Assembly: GCF_029851875.1 (NCBI RefSeq)
Contig: NZ_JARKVC010000015.1
Span: 1 to 64,000, forward strand
Source: Actinomyces sp.
Lineage (GTDB): Bacteria > Actinomycetota > Actinomycetes > Actinomycetales > Actinomycetaceae
Direction of reading: 5' to 3'
Length of the DNA: 64,000 bases
Below are positions 25,519 through 34,945 of this stretch, piece after piece (positions within the stretch are counted from its first letter, which is position 1; every line of letters begins with the position of its first letter). Position numbers and translations under genes: made by a program. The notes under the pieces were generated by a model. It was not told where the DNA came from, did not search any database, and saw nothing but the letters and a program-made list of their open reading frames with translations.

Positions 25519-26526
25519 ATGACCCAGGCGCTGTTGGCTGCACCACTTGTCCTCGCGGTCGTCCTCGGCGGGGCAGGGGCCGCCAAGCTCGGCGACGACG
25601 ACGCGCGCGTCGCACGGGAGTGGGACCTCATGCGTGTTCCTGAACGGCTCAACCGGCGCTGGCTGCGACGTCTGCATCCTTGGGGCGAGATCCTCCTGGC
25701 AGGGATGCTGGTGGCCTGCGCAGGCGCGCCCGGGGTGCTCGTCGCGTGCGCCGCCCTGGTGCTGTGCCTGGCCTACACCGCTGTCGTCGTGCGGGCGCTG
25801 AAGGTGCCTGGTGCCGCGTGCACCTGCTTCGGCTCCAGGCACGCGGTTGCTTTGACCTGGCGCACTGTGCTGCGCAACGTCATGCTCGTCCTGCTCTCCG
25901 TGCTGGCCGTGGTCTCGGCGGCGCGCCAAGGCTCACTGCTGGCGCAGGCTGTGACCGACTCGACGGTGAGGGCCTGGGTGGTCGCGGTCGTCGTCGCGAT
26001 GGTGGTCGCTTACCTGGTAGCAGACCCCGGGAGAGCGGGGGAGGCTGCCCCAGCCGGACAGACGGTGCAGGAGCCTGCCGGTGAGCAGGGTGAGGCCGAC
26101 GCCGAGATGGAGGACTACATCCGGACGCTGACGCCCCGTGCCAGGGTCCAGGAGGCGGACGGGACGCCGGTGGACCTGCTCCAGGTCTCGCAGGGACAGG
26201 CCCAGCTGCTGCTCTTTGTCGATCCTGGGTGCGGCCACTGTGAGGCCGTGGCGGCGCGTGTCGGTCAGTGGCGGGCCATGATGCCGCAGATCGGCATCCA
26301 CTTCGTCGTGGGCGGCACGGCCTCGTGGCTCAAGGACCGCAGACCTGAGTGGGTCGAGCACGCCTGGTACGACGACGACCGTGCTGCTGCTCAGGTGCTT
26401 CAGTGCGAGGCGACCCCCTCGGCCGTCCTGCTCGGTACGGATGGGATGCTGGCCGGAGGACCGGTGTCTGGCGACTCGTCTGTGCTCGACTTCGTCGAGG
26501 AGATACACCAGCAGCTCCAGGCGTAG
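25519..26526 (+). CDS. MauE-like membrane protein fused to a thioredoxin-like domain
   Basis: The 335-aa product has about five membrane helices (residues 5-175) including the A-C-T-C-F-G cysteine pair typical of MauE/DoxX-like proteins. After an acidic linker comes a thioredoxin-like domain with FVDPGCGHCEAVAARV, a C-G-H-C redox motif as in DsbA-type oxidoreductases. It probably moves thiol electrons across the membrane or supports disulfide formation; partner unknown. The ATG at 25519 is chosen because GAGGAG precedes it by about 7 nt; another in-frame ATG at 25480 has none. It stands alone between purH and a DUF3017 gene. Topology places the redox domain either side depending on helix count, which I could not settle. 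Confidence 0.75.
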   Translation: MTQALLAAPLVLAVVLGGAGAAKLGDDDARVAREWDLMRVPERLNRRWLRRLHPWGEILLAGMLVACAGAPGVLVACAALVLCLAYTAVVVRALKVPGAACTCFGSRHAVALTWRTVLRNVMLVLLSVLAVVSAARQGSLLAQAVTDSTVRAWVVAVVVAMVVAYLVADPGRAGEAAPAGQTVQEPAGEQGEADAEMEDYIRTLTPRARVQEADGTPVDLLQVSQGQAQLLLFVDPGCGHCEAVAARVGQWRAMMPQIGIHFVVGGTASWLKDRRPEWVEHAWYDDDRAAAQVLQCEATPSAVLLGTDGMLAGGPVSGDSSVLDFVEEIHQQLQA

Positions 26527-26586
26527 TGCCTCGGCGCGCCGCCGCGGGTCGTCACTCACGCAGGCCGGATCGTTACCATGTCCTGC

Positions 26587-26931
26587 GTGAGTGAGGGGCA
26601 GGGGCGTGAGCCAGCAGGCAAGAAGACCTGCCTGCGCCACAAGCGGCCCGGCTGGGCCGAGCGCCACCACGAGCCCTACTCCACGCTCGCCGTCGTGGCC
26701 ACGGCCGTAGCCACCCTGCTCGTGCCCCTCATCGCTGTGCTCGGCTACAACCGCGTCGCCGTCATCTGGCTGGGGCTGGAGATCCTCGTCCTGGCCGTCG
26801 TGCGCGTCATGCGCCCCGACGGCACCTGGATCGCCGCCCGCTCGCGTGGCTTCGACGTCGCCTTCGGCATCCTGCTGGGGCTGGCGGTCCTGGCGCTGAG
26901 CTGGTACGCCACCCTGCCCGCCAGCGTCTGA
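26587..26931 (+). CDS. DUF3017 small membrane protein
   Basis: About 114 aa with three hydrophobic helices. The stretch VMRPDGTWIAARSRGFDV between helices two and three is the hallmark of DUF3017, an actinobacterial family of unknown function often found in folate/purine neighbourhoods. The N-terminus is basic (KKTCLRHKRPGWAERHH). TACCAT lies 7 nt before the GTG at 26587, matching the leaderless pattern seen elsewhere in this window; the ATG at 26578 is the alternative and adds three residues. Confidence 0.8.
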   Translation: MSEGQGREPAGKKTCLRHKRPGWAERHHEPYSTLAVVATAVATLLVPLIAVLGYNRVAVIWLGLEILVLAVVRVMRPDGTWIAARSRGFDVAFGILLGLAVLALSWYATLPASV

Positions 26932-27095
26932 GCAATTCCTGTGCGGTCCCTCGTCCGCCGTGTGAGGCGGCGCACGACCTCCTAGGCTGCTGCTCGCCAC
27001 GCGAAACCCCTCGCCGTGATCAGCCGCCGGTGTGCGATGCTGCCCCACAGGGCGCTTGTTTGCCGCCCGCTCCCAACCCGACCGGAAGGCGCTCC

Positions 27096-28496
27096 ATGTC
27101 GAGCACGCAGACTCCCTCCCAGACCACCAGCCCCTCCGCCCTGCGCCGGCTCCTCGCCAAGGGCGGGATCCTCGTGTGGGTCATCTTCGCCATCATCCTG
27201 GCGCTGGTCCTCGGCTCCATCAGGGTCGGCGGCAGCCCGCTGGTGCCCGAGGTGATCGGCCGCATCTTCGCCACCTTCTCCGCCCTGTTCAGCCAGTTCC
27301 TCAGCTTCTCCATCCCGCTGATCATCATCGGCCTGGTCACCCCTGCCATCGCGGACCTCGGGCGCGGGGCGGGCAGGTGGCTGGGCGTCACCACGGCGAT
27401 CGCCTACGGCTCCACGCTCTTCTCCGGCTTCCTGACCTACCTCGTGTGCGCCACCGTCTTTCCCTCCCTGCTGGGTGGACACTCCCTGGACGACGTCGAG
27501 GAGCCCGGCAGCGCGCTGTCGACCTACTTCACCGTGGAGATGCCCGCGCCGGTGGGCGTGATGACGGCGCTGCTGCTCAGCTTCGTCATCGGCATCGGGA
27601 TGTCGATGGTGCCGCGCGGCGTGCTGCGCAAGGGCTTCATCGAGTTCCGTGCCATCATCACCACCCTCATCGAGAAGATCATCATCCCGCTGCTGCCGCT
27701 GCACATCTTCGGTATCTTCCTCAACCTCACCTACACCGGTGAGGCCTGGGCCGTCATGCGCACGCTGCTGCGCGTGGTGGTCGTGGTGCTGGTGCTGGAG
27801 GTCGTCATCCTCGGCGTGCAGTACGGCGTGGCCGGGGCGATCGGGCGCAGGAACCCGGTCAAGGCTCTGGTCACCATGCTGCCGGCCTACCTCACGGCCC
27901 TGGGGACCTCCTCCTCCGCGGCCACCATCCCGGTCACGCTCGCCCAGACCAGGAAGAACGGTGTGTCGGAGGCGGTGGCCTCCTTCACCGTGCCGCTGTG
28001 CGCCACGATCCACCTGGCTGGGTCCACCTCGAAGATCTTCGCCTTCGCCTTCGCCATCTGCCTGACCCAGGGGATTGACGTCTCCGTGGCGCAGTGGGCC
28101 GGCTTCATCTTCATGCTCGGCATCACCATGGTGGCCGCGCCCGGCGTGCCCGGTGGCGCGATCATGGCCTCCACGGGCCTGCTGTCCTCGATGCTCGGCT
28201 TCAACGACGCGCAGGTAGCGCTCATGATCGCCACCTACATCGCGCTCGACTCCTTCGGCACGGCCACCAACGTCACCGGTGACGGCGCCATCGCCATCGT
28301 CGTGGACAAGATGGCCGGCGGCCAGATCGGCGACGAGGGCGACCCGCAGAACACTCGCGAGCTCTCCTTCGACGGCGTGGCCTACCTCAGCCGTGTGGCC
28401 GTGGACGGCGTGGTCAGCCCCGAGGAGCTGACGGCCTCGGCACAGGCCAACGGCCAGGCCGGTGGCGCTGCGGGCAGCACCGGGCCGAGGCACTGA
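27096..28496 (+). CDS. Dicarboxylate/amino acid:cation symporter (DAACS, SLC1-type)
   Basis: The 466-aa integral membrane protein has about eight helices plus re-entrant loops. TALGTSSSAATIPVTL is the serine-rich hairpin-1 motif of glutamate/dicarboxylate transporters. The following FTVPLCATIHLAGS and, late in the protein, DSFGTATNVTGDGAIAI (cation and substrate site) also fit. It imports glutamate, aspartate, serine/threonine or a C4-dicarboxylate together with Na+ or H+; the substrate cannot be read from the sequence. GGAAGG lies about 6 nt before the ATG at 27096. The gene is monocistronic and converges on the iron-boxed ABC pair with a 23-bp gap. Confidence 0.88.
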   Translation: MSSTQTPSQTTSPSALRRLLAKGGILVWVIFAIILALVLGSIRVGGSPLVPEVIGRIFATFSALFSQFLSFSIPLIIIGLVTPAIADLGRGAGRWLGVTTAIAYGSTLFSGFLTYLVCATVFPSLLGGHSLDDVEEPGSALSTYFTVEMPAPVGVMTALLLSFVIGIGMSMVPRGVLRKGFIEFRAIITTLIEKIIIPLLPLHIFGIFLNLTYTGEAWAVMRTLLRVVVVVLVLEVVILGVQYGVAGAIGRRNPVKALVTMLPAYLTALGTSSSAATIPVTLAQTRKNGVSEAVASFTVPLCATIHLAGSTSKIFAFAFAICLTQGIDVSVAQWAGFIFMLGITMVAAPGVPGGAIMASTGLLSSMLGFNDAQVALMIATYIALDSFGTATNVTGDGAIAIVVDKMAGGQIGDEGDPQNTRELSFDGVAYLSRVAVDGVVSPEELTASAQANGQAGGAAGSTGPRH

Positions 28497-28519
28497 GCCG
28501 GGCGCTGGCAGGCGCGTCG

Positions 28520-30298
28520 CTACCGCCCACGTGCCGACAGGGTACGCAGCGGCCCCTCCTGGTGCGCAAGCACGGCAGGATCGCCTTCCTGCACCACCCG
28601 ACCCTGGTCCAGGACCACCACGTGATCGGCCTGCTCCGACCACTGCAGGCGGTGGGTGATCTCCAGGACCGTTGTCCCGGCCAGCCGCTCACGGACAGCC
28701 GCACGAACCTGCGCGTCCAGCGCCGGGTCGAGGTGGCTGGTGAACTCGTCCAGGATGACCAGCCCCGGCCGGGCCAGCAGCGTGCGAGCCAGGGACAGGC
28801 GCTGGCGCTGACCACCGGACAGGGACTGCCCGCGCTCACCTACCAGGGTGTCGTAGCCCTGAGGCATAGCCCGGATCTCAGTGTCGATCCCAGCCGCGCG
28901 GCAGGCCTCGTAGACCTCCTCCTGACTCGCCTGAGGTGCCGCCAGGCGCAGGTTGTCCATAACCGAGGCGCGGAAGAGGTGAGAGCGCTGAGAGACCAGG
29001 CCCAGCTCGCTGTACAGGCTGTCCGCGCTGAGGGTGGCCAGGTCCTGACCGTCGACCAGGACCCGACCCTGGCTGGGGGAGTCGAAGCGCAGGGCGAGCT
29101 GCGCCGTCGTCGTCTTGCCCGAGCCGGAGGCTCCTACCAGGCAGGTCCACTGCCCGGCGCGGGCGGTGAGGCTGACGTCGTCAAGGGCCAGGGTCTCGGC
29201 TCCCGGGTAGGAGTAGCTCACGTGCTCCCAGGTGATCTCGTGCGCTCTGTGCTCAGGCAGCCGTGCCTGGCCGTCGGCCACCTCGACGGGGGCGTGCGTG
29301 AGCCGCCAGATCCGCTCGGCCGAGGCGAAGGAGGCGCTCAGCGCCCCGGCAAGCTCCTCGACCCCGCGCACCGTCTCGGTCAGGCGCAGACCAGCCGCGG
29401 CTGAGGCGGCCAGAGCCACCGCGGAGACGGTGCCCTTGGCGGCCGCCCCTGCCCCGAGAACGACGACGGCGATCGGCGTGCCGAAGGTGAGCAGGGCGAT
29501 GAGGGCACGGCGAGCCCCCGCCCAGGTGCGCGAGGGACGCATGCGGCGGGCCACGTCGTCGTCGATCTGCGCCATCTGGGACATGCGCTCGGCGCTGCGC
29601 CCGTAGCCCAGGACCTCGTTCATGCCCTGGACGGTGTCCGTGACGTGCTGGGTGAGTCGGGCGCGCTCGGCGGAGGCGGCACGGGAGGCGCGCAGGGAGG
29701 CGCCTGCGCCGAGCCAGACCGCGGAGGCCGCGCCGGCCCACATGAGCGCGAGCACCGCCAGCGCCACCGGCCAGCTCGCCCAGGCGCCGATGGCCAGGCA
29801 GGTCACCAGCGGCACGAGGACCGCCGAGACCACCGGGGCAAAGGTGTGGGCGAAGAAGACCTCAACCCGGTCCACGTCCTTGGTGGCGGTGGCCAGCACC
29901 TCCCCGGAGCGCAGGGTCATCGAGGCGTGAGGAGAGCGGGGCAGCAGCGTGCGGAAGATCTCCCCGCGCAGCAGCTCCAGGGCCCTGAAGGCCACGAAGT
30001 GGCCAGCCAGCTGCTCGCCGTAGCGAAGGCCTGCCTTGAGCAGGGAGATGACTGCCATGACCGCCAGCAGGGGCCACAGGGCCGCCGGGGCCTGGCCGTG
30101 AGCGATCGCGGTGCCGGCCTCGACCACGCTGGCGGTCGCCAGCGCGAACAGGGCCACGCCCGCCAGCAGGTCGATGACGCGGCACACGGTGGAGACGAGC
30201 AGCGGGGCCAGCACCGGGCGGGTGACGGAGATGAGCCACGCGGCCACGGTGCGACGGGTGACGGACGAGGTGGCCGTGGTGGGGGTCGTCGTGCTCAT
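28520..30298 (-). CDS. ABC transporter, fused membrane-ATPase subunit 2 (CydC/IrtB-like)
   Basis: The 592-aa product has six membrane helices and a complete nucleotide-binding domain: Walker A GASGSGKTT, signature LSGGQRQRLSLART, Walker B LVILDEFTSHLD and the switch His in EITHRLQW. Its ATG overlaps the stop of the upstream gene by 4 bp, so the two are co-translated and presumably form a heterodimer. Sequence type resembles CydC/YbtQ/IrtB. Because the operon carries a DtxR-type iron box (32133-32151), import of a ferric siderophore by exporter-fold proteins is more attractive than cytochrome bd assembly; no cydAB is present. Substrate unproven. Confidence 0.8.
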   Translation of the reverse strand: MSTTTPTTATSSVTRRTVAAWLISVTRPVLAPLLVSTVCRVIDLLAGVALFALATASVVEAGTAIAHGQAPAALWPLLAVMAVISLLKAGLRYGEQLAGHFVAFRALELLRGEIFRTLLPRSPHASMTLRSGEVLATATKDVDRVEVFFAHTFAPVVSAVLVPLVTCLAIGAWASWPVALAVLALMWAGAASAVWLGAGASLRASRAASAERARLTQHVTDTVQGMNEVLGYGRSAERMSQMAQIDDDVARRMRPSRTWAGARRALIALLTFGTPIAVVVLGAGAAAKGTVSAVALAASAAAGLRLTETVRGVEELAGALSASFASAERIWRLTHAPVEVADGQARLPEHRAHEITWEHVSYSYPGAETLALDDVSLTARAGQWTCLVGASGSGKTTTAQLALRFDSPSQGRVLVDGQDLATLSADSLYSELGLVSQRSHLFRASVMDNLRLAAPQASQEEVYEACRAAGIDTEIRAMPQGYDTLVGERGQSLSGGQRQRLSLARTLLARPGLVILDEFTSHLDPALDAQVRAAVRERLAGTTVLEITHRLQWSEQADHVVVLDQGRVVQEGDPAVLAHQEGPLRTLSARGR

Positions 30299-32154
30299 CG
30301 GACAGGCTCCTGCCTCTGGGCGGGGCGCAGCCAGGTCGTGTCCTTGGCAGGTGCGCTCACCTCGGTCACGCCTGACTCCGCCACGCGTACCACTCGGTCG
30401 GCGCCGACGAGCGCGCCGGCGCGGTGAGAGACCGTGACCACGGTGCGGGTGCGTGCCACCTGCTCGATCGCCTCCTGGATCGCAGCCTCGCTGGCCAGGT
30501 CCACCTGGCTCGTGGGCTCGTCAAGCAGCAGCAGGTCGCGGCCGCTGAGCACCGCGCGCGCCAGGGACAGCCGCTGGGCCTGACCGCCCGACAGCCCCGT
30601 CCCGCCCTCGCCGACCGGCGTGTCCAGGCCCAGCGGCATCCGGCGGACCTCCTCGTCCAGGTGGGCGGCTGCCAGCGCCTGCCACATCTGACCGGCCTGC
30701 GCCTCGGGCGCTGCCAGGCGCAGGTTGTCCGCGATCGTCCCGGTAAAGAGCCAGGTGGTCTGGGCCACCCGCGCGCTCGCGGCGCGCACGAGGTCCTGGG
30801 TGGCGGGCGTGAGCGTGACGCCCTTGATGGTGGCCGTACCGGCGGTGGGCAGCAGGTCACCGGCCAGGACGGACATGAGCGTGGACTTGCCCGCGCCGGA
30901 CGGGCCGACCACGGCCAGGCTCTCCCCGGTGTCGACCTCGAGGCTGACTCCGGACAGGACCGGATCTCCCTGCACCTGCCAGGCGACCTCGAGCCCGGAC
31001 AGGCTGATGGTGGCGCAAGGGGCGGAGGAGGCGGGGCCAGGGGTGGTGAGCGTCGTCGTCCCGGAGCCGGGGGCGGCGGTGAGGTGTGAGCCTGAGGCTG
31101 CGTCGTCGTCGCAGCCGGGACGCTCGCGCGCCAGCAGGGCGCCCAGGGCCCGCTGGTTGGCCAGGCCTGACATGCCCACGTAGAAGAAGGCGCCGACGTG
31201 GTCGAGCGGCTCCAGCAGCATGTAGGCCACCAGCACGATGGCCAGCGCGTCACCCACGGTGATCGCGCCCGAGCCCAGGCGCGCCAGGGACAGTCCGGTG
31301 GCGGCGGTGACGAGGAAGAGGGAGAACAGGGCGTCGGTGATGAGGATGACCAGCTGGTTGCCGGCCAGGACCTGCATGACGGCGCGGCGGTTGGTCTCGC
31401 CCTGGCGGCGCAGCTCCTGGCTACGACGGCGTGCGGCGCGGGCCAGGGTCAGGGTGGGCAGGCCCTGGATGGCGTCGAGGTACTCGGCGGCCAGGCGCGT
31501 GCGGGCGCGCCGGGAGCGGGAGGAGGAGGTGCGCAGGCGGGAGTGGGAACCGACGATGAGCGCCGGCGTGAGGACGGTGGCGACGGCCAGCACGAGCGCC
31601 GTCAGCCGGTCCACGCTCACGCCGAGCACGAGGAGGCTGAGCGCTGGGCCGAGTGCGGCGGCGACGGTGGGGGCGAGGAAGGTCTGGCGGTACAGGGCGA
31701 CGCGCTCGGCGCCGTCGGTCAGCAGGCTCACGGTGGATCCGGTGCGTTCCTGCGTGGCTCGCACGGGGCCGAGGTGGAGCAGGTGGCGCAGCGCGCGGCT
31801 GCGGATAGCGGCTTCCAGACGGGCGGCGGAGGCGCGGGCGACGGCCTGGGCCGCCCAGTGCGCGCCGGCAGCGACGACGACGCAGACTGCGGCCTGGACG
31901 AGCATGGAGCCACGGTCCGGGGTGGCCGGTGCGGCGGCGAGGGAGGTGGGGGTGACGAGGCTGCCGAGGGCGCGGCCCAGGCAGATCAGTGCCCAGGTCT
32001 GTGCCAGGCCGGCGACGGCAGTGAGGGTGAAGGAGAGCCAATTGTCGCGGGAGCTGGCAGGGGTGGCCAGCGCGGGGGCGCTGCTGGAGCGGTTGGCGCC
32101 GGTGGGGCGTGGCCCGCGCGTCGACAGCACCTTAAGGTAAGGCTTACCTCTCAT
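30295..32154 (-). CDS. ABC transporter, fused membrane-ATPase subunit 1 (CydD/IrtA-like), iron-regulated
   Basis: The 619-aa product has six membrane helices and a nucleotide-binding domain with Walker A GPSGAGKST, signature LSGGQAQRLSLARAV, Walker B LLLLDEPTSQVD and switch His VVTVSHRAGAL. The start is the ATG at 32154: TAGACT (32161-32166 region, minus strand) lies about 8 nt before it, so the mRNA is probably leaderless. An in-frame extension to 32331 is not needed. The iron box covers codons 2-8 directly after this start. It lacks the siderophore-reductase domain found in mycobacterial IrtA. It overlaps the next gene by 4 bp. CydD-like function cannot be excluded. Confidence 0.8.
   Translation of the reverse strand: MRGKPYLKVLSTRGPRPTGANRSSSAPALATPASSRDNWLSFTLTAVAGLAQTWALICLGRALGSLVTPTSLAAAPATPDRGSMLVQAAVCVVVAAGAHWAAQAVARASAARLEAAIRSRALRHLLHLGPVRATQERTGSTVSLLTDGAERVALYRQTFLAPTVAAALGPALSLLVLGVSVDRLTALVLAVATVLTPALIVGSHSRLRTSSSRSRRARTRLAAEYLDAIQGLPTLTLARAARRRSQELRRQGETNRRAVMQVLAGNQLVILITDALFSLFLVTAATGLSLARLGSGAITVGDALAIVLVAYMLLEPLDHVGAFFYVGMSGLANQRALGALLARERPGCDDDAASGSHLTAAPGSGTTTLTTPGPASSAPCATISLSGLEVAWQVQGDPVLSGVSLEVDTGESLAVVGPSGAGKSTLMSVLAGDLLPTAGTATIKGVTLTPATQDLVRAASARVAQTTWLFTGTIADNLRLAAPEAQAGQMWQALAAAHLDEEVRRMPLGLDTPVGEGGTGLSGGQAQRLSLARAVLSGRDLLLLDEPTSQVDLASEAAIQEAIEQVARTRTVVTVSHRAGALVGADRVVRVAESGVTEVSAPAKDTTWLRPAQRQEPVR
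32133..32151 (-). promoter_or_regulatory. DtxR/IdeR iron box
   Basis: TAAGGTAAGGCTTACCTCT on the plus strand matches the TWAGGTWAGSCTWACCTWA consensus at 17 of 19 positions, with a perfect central AGGTAAGSCTTACCT core. It begins immediately inside the predicted leaderless coding start of the ABC gene, covering the transcription start. Fe2+-DtxR binding there should repress the ABC pair when iron is plentiful. mdh diverges about 220 bp away and is unlikely to be controlled by it. Confidence 0.88.
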
Positions 32155-32357
32155 GATTGCTGAGTCTAGGACCTGACTCGGTGTCATCACAGGCGGCGGC
32201 CGTGTGACGTGGATGACGCCGCGGGCGAACGTCGAACTGCCCGTCGTCCCTGACGCTTGCGGCCCCGGGGCCGTAGGCTCTTTCCGTGGGCTGCGTCCGG
32301 CGCGGCCCACGTGGCAGGGCCGTGCGCGCACGACCTGGTCAGTCCAACCAGTCCTAG

Positions 32358-33359
<1,002 letters not shown>

Positions 33360-33370
33360 GTCGCCCGCTC

Positions 33371-33387
33371 CACGCTCTGTGAGCGTG
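33371..33387. terminator. Short hairpin after mdh
   Basis: CACGCTC (33371-33377) and GAGCGTG (33381-33387) form a perfect 7-bp stem with a TGT loop, 11 bp after the mdh stop and followed by TGTGAG. Compatible with a weak intrinsic terminator. Confidence 0.5.
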
Positions 33388-33416
33388 TGTGAGCCCGAGC
33401 GCTGGGCTTCCTTCGC

Positions 33417-33479
33417 TTCAGGCCCTGGACAGTCGGTTCCCATGCTGTGTGCCATGTGATCGACTGTCCAGGGCCTGAA
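33417..33479. repeat. Perfect 19-bp inverted repeat after mdh
   Basis: TTCAGGCCCTGGACAGTCG (33417-33435) is the exact reverse complement of 33461-33479, around a 25-nt spacer. A perfect 19-bp match exceeds what a terminator needs, and it has no T-tract. It could be a bidirectional terminator, a palindromic element or the trace of a mobile unit. Nothing else in this window carries the same arm. Confidence 0.75.
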
Positions 33480-33533
33480 TCGACGGGACGGGGCGGGTGT
33501 AGGGCGGCGGAGCGCCGAGCTAGAGTCGGACTC

Positions 33534-33824
33534 ATGGCCAGGCGAACCTCCAAGCGTCCCTACAGCGGCGGGCACATCCCGCTGCGGATGGAACGTCTGT
33601 CCTCGATGCCACGTACCCAGACCGGTCCTGGGGGAGCCGACTTCACCGTTCGTCACGTCTCGGGCGGCTCCAAGCCGTACACCTGTCCTGCCTGCAACCG
33701 CACGATCAGCGTGGGGACGCCACACGTGGTGGCCTGGTCCAACGAGTCACTCTTCGGGGATGACCGGGGACTGGAAGAGCGCCGGCACTGGCACACCTCC
33801 TGCTGGGAGCGCCATCTGTGGTGA
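33534..33824 (+). CDS. Small conserved actinobacterial protein with putative zinc site
   Basis: The 96-aa protein (MARRTSKRPYSGGHIPLRMERL...) matches a widespread actinobacterial family usually annotated only as hypothetical or ATP/GTP-binding. It has Y-T-C-P-A-C-N and later H-W-H-T-S-C-W-E-R-H, consistent with a small zinc ribbon or HNH-like fold of the C-x2-C ... H-x-H type. Function unknown. TAGAGT lies 7 nt before the ATG at 33534, so the mRNA is probably leaderless; an in-frame extension to 33447 would run through the 19-bp inverted repeat and is rejected. Confidence 0.75.
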   Translation: MARRTSKRPYSGGHIPLRMERLSSMPRTQTGPGGADFTVRHVSGGSKPYTCPACNRTISVGTPHVVAWSNESLFGDDRGLEERRHWHTSCWERHLW

Positions 33825-33973
33825 GTGCCGCGCACCTGGCTGCTGGCGTGCGTGCGCTGGGGGCGTGGGGTAGGCCGTGACGAGCGTGGCGTGCGTGCGC
33901 CGTCGTCCTAGGCAGGCCTGAATCGGGGACGGACGCACTTATGGGTAGGGGCGGGCGCCCCGGCGGCCCAGCC

Positions 33974-34447
33974 TCAGGGCAGGGGCTCGGGAGAGCGCTC
34001 CTCCCAGCCTGGCAGCAGCCGGTCCAGGGCGAAGCGCAGCGGCACGACGTCCCCGTCGCGCCCGCCCTCGCCGATCGTCATCGGGGCCGGCTCGGCCGCC
34101 GGCTTGGCGCCCATGAGCTTCTCGCGCAGCGACAGGCGCATGGACAGCACGTAGAAGCGCCCGTCGGTGTCGATCCCGACGGTCTGGTCAGCACGCAGGT
34201 ACCAGCCGCTCAGCTCGGTGCGCGCGCTGCCGCCGCCGTAGCCCTGCACGCGCAGCGGCTGGGGCTCGAGCCCCTCGGCGCGGGCGACCTGGAGAAAGAG
34301 TGCGATGATGCGTCCGGCGCGCTCGTGCTCAGCCGCCTGGCGGGCCTGGAGCAGCCGGGCACGCTCGGCAGCGGCCTCACGACGGCGCGCCGCCCAGTCC
34401 TCGCTGGAGGCGTCAGGGGTCTGGGGCGTAGGGGAGTCGGCGGTCAT
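33974..34447 (-). CDS. Conserved hypothetical protein
   Basis: The 157-aa soluble protein has an Ala/Arg/Glu-rich helical N-terminus (about 15-55), then a small alpha/beta part (GWYLRADQTVGIDTDGRFYVLSM) and a Pro-containing tail. I do not recognise the family. TACGCT lies 6 nt before the ATG, suggesting a leaderless transcript; GAGG is too close to be a normal ribosome site. It diverges from the GntR-type regulator at 34572 across a 124-bp gap. Confidence 0.6.
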   Translation of the reverse strand: MTADSPTPQTPDASSEDWAARRREAAAERARLLQARQAAEHERAGRIIALFLQVARAEGLEPQPLRVQGYGGGSARTELSGWYLRADQTVGIDTDGRFYVLSMRLSLREKLMGAKPAAEPAPMTIGEGGRDGDVVPLRFALDRLLPGWEERSPEPLP

Positions 34448-34571
34448 GACCTCAGCGTAGAGGGCGACGGCGCAGGCTCAGCGCACTGCCACAGGGCGGT
34501 AGGTGCAGGCTCAGCGCTGTCTCGGACGCGGCCAGCGCACGAGGGCGTCCGGGGTGGCGCACACTGGTGCC

Positions 34572-34937
34572 ATGACGACCTCCCCGGACCTTGCCCTCGC
34601 AGTTGACCCCGTCTCCGCCGAGCCGGTCTTCGCCCAGATCTGCCACGACCTGCGCCGTCAGGTGGAGGAGGGGAGCCTGGCAGCCGGTACCCGCCTGCCG
34701 TCCACGCGCGCCCTGGCCGACCGTCTGGGGCTGGCCGTCAACACGGTGGCCAAGGCCTACCGGACCCTGGAGGCCGAGGGCGTGATCGAGGGGCGTGGAC
34801 GCCTGGGCACCTTTGTCCGCGACCAGTCGGGTTCCCAGGCGCAGCAAGCGGCCTCCGCCTTCGTGACCCAGATGCGTGCTCTGGGAGTCAGCCAGGACGA
34901 GGCCGCTGAGCTGCTTCGGCGTGCCTGGAGGGCCTGA
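34572..34937 (+). CDS. YtrA-type GntR transcriptional regulator
   Basis: The 121-aa protein has the GntR winged helix-turn-helix at residues 15-80 (VFAQICHDLRRQVEEGSLAAGTRLPSTRALADRLGLAVNTV) and only a short C-terminal helical pair, as in the YtrA subfamily. Such proteins usually control a neighbouring ABC transporter, but none is adjacent. It may act on its own promoter or on the divergent hypothetical gene. The start ATG at 34572 has no ribosome site; CACACT lies 6 nt upstream. An in-frame extension to 34503 is unlikely. It converges on the coiled-coil gene with an 8-bp gap. Confidence 0.85.
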   Translation: MTTSPDLALAVDPVSAEPVFAQICHDLRRQVEEGSLAAGTRLPSTRALADRLGLAVNTVAKAYRTLEAEGVIEGRGRLGTFVRDQSGSQAQQAASAFVTQMRALGVSQDEAAELLRRAWRA

Positions 34938-34945
34938 GCGGGGCT

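Noticed and set aside
23430-25652. A 740-codon open frame antisense to purH
   Set aside because: It mirrors purH codon bias, has no conserved motifs, and runs through the riboswitch. Long antisense frames are expected at this G/C content.
28520-32154. Naming the iron-boxed ABC pair cydD and cydC
   Set aside because: There is no cydAB nearby and the DtxR box points to iron; the fold alone cannot distinguish these groups.
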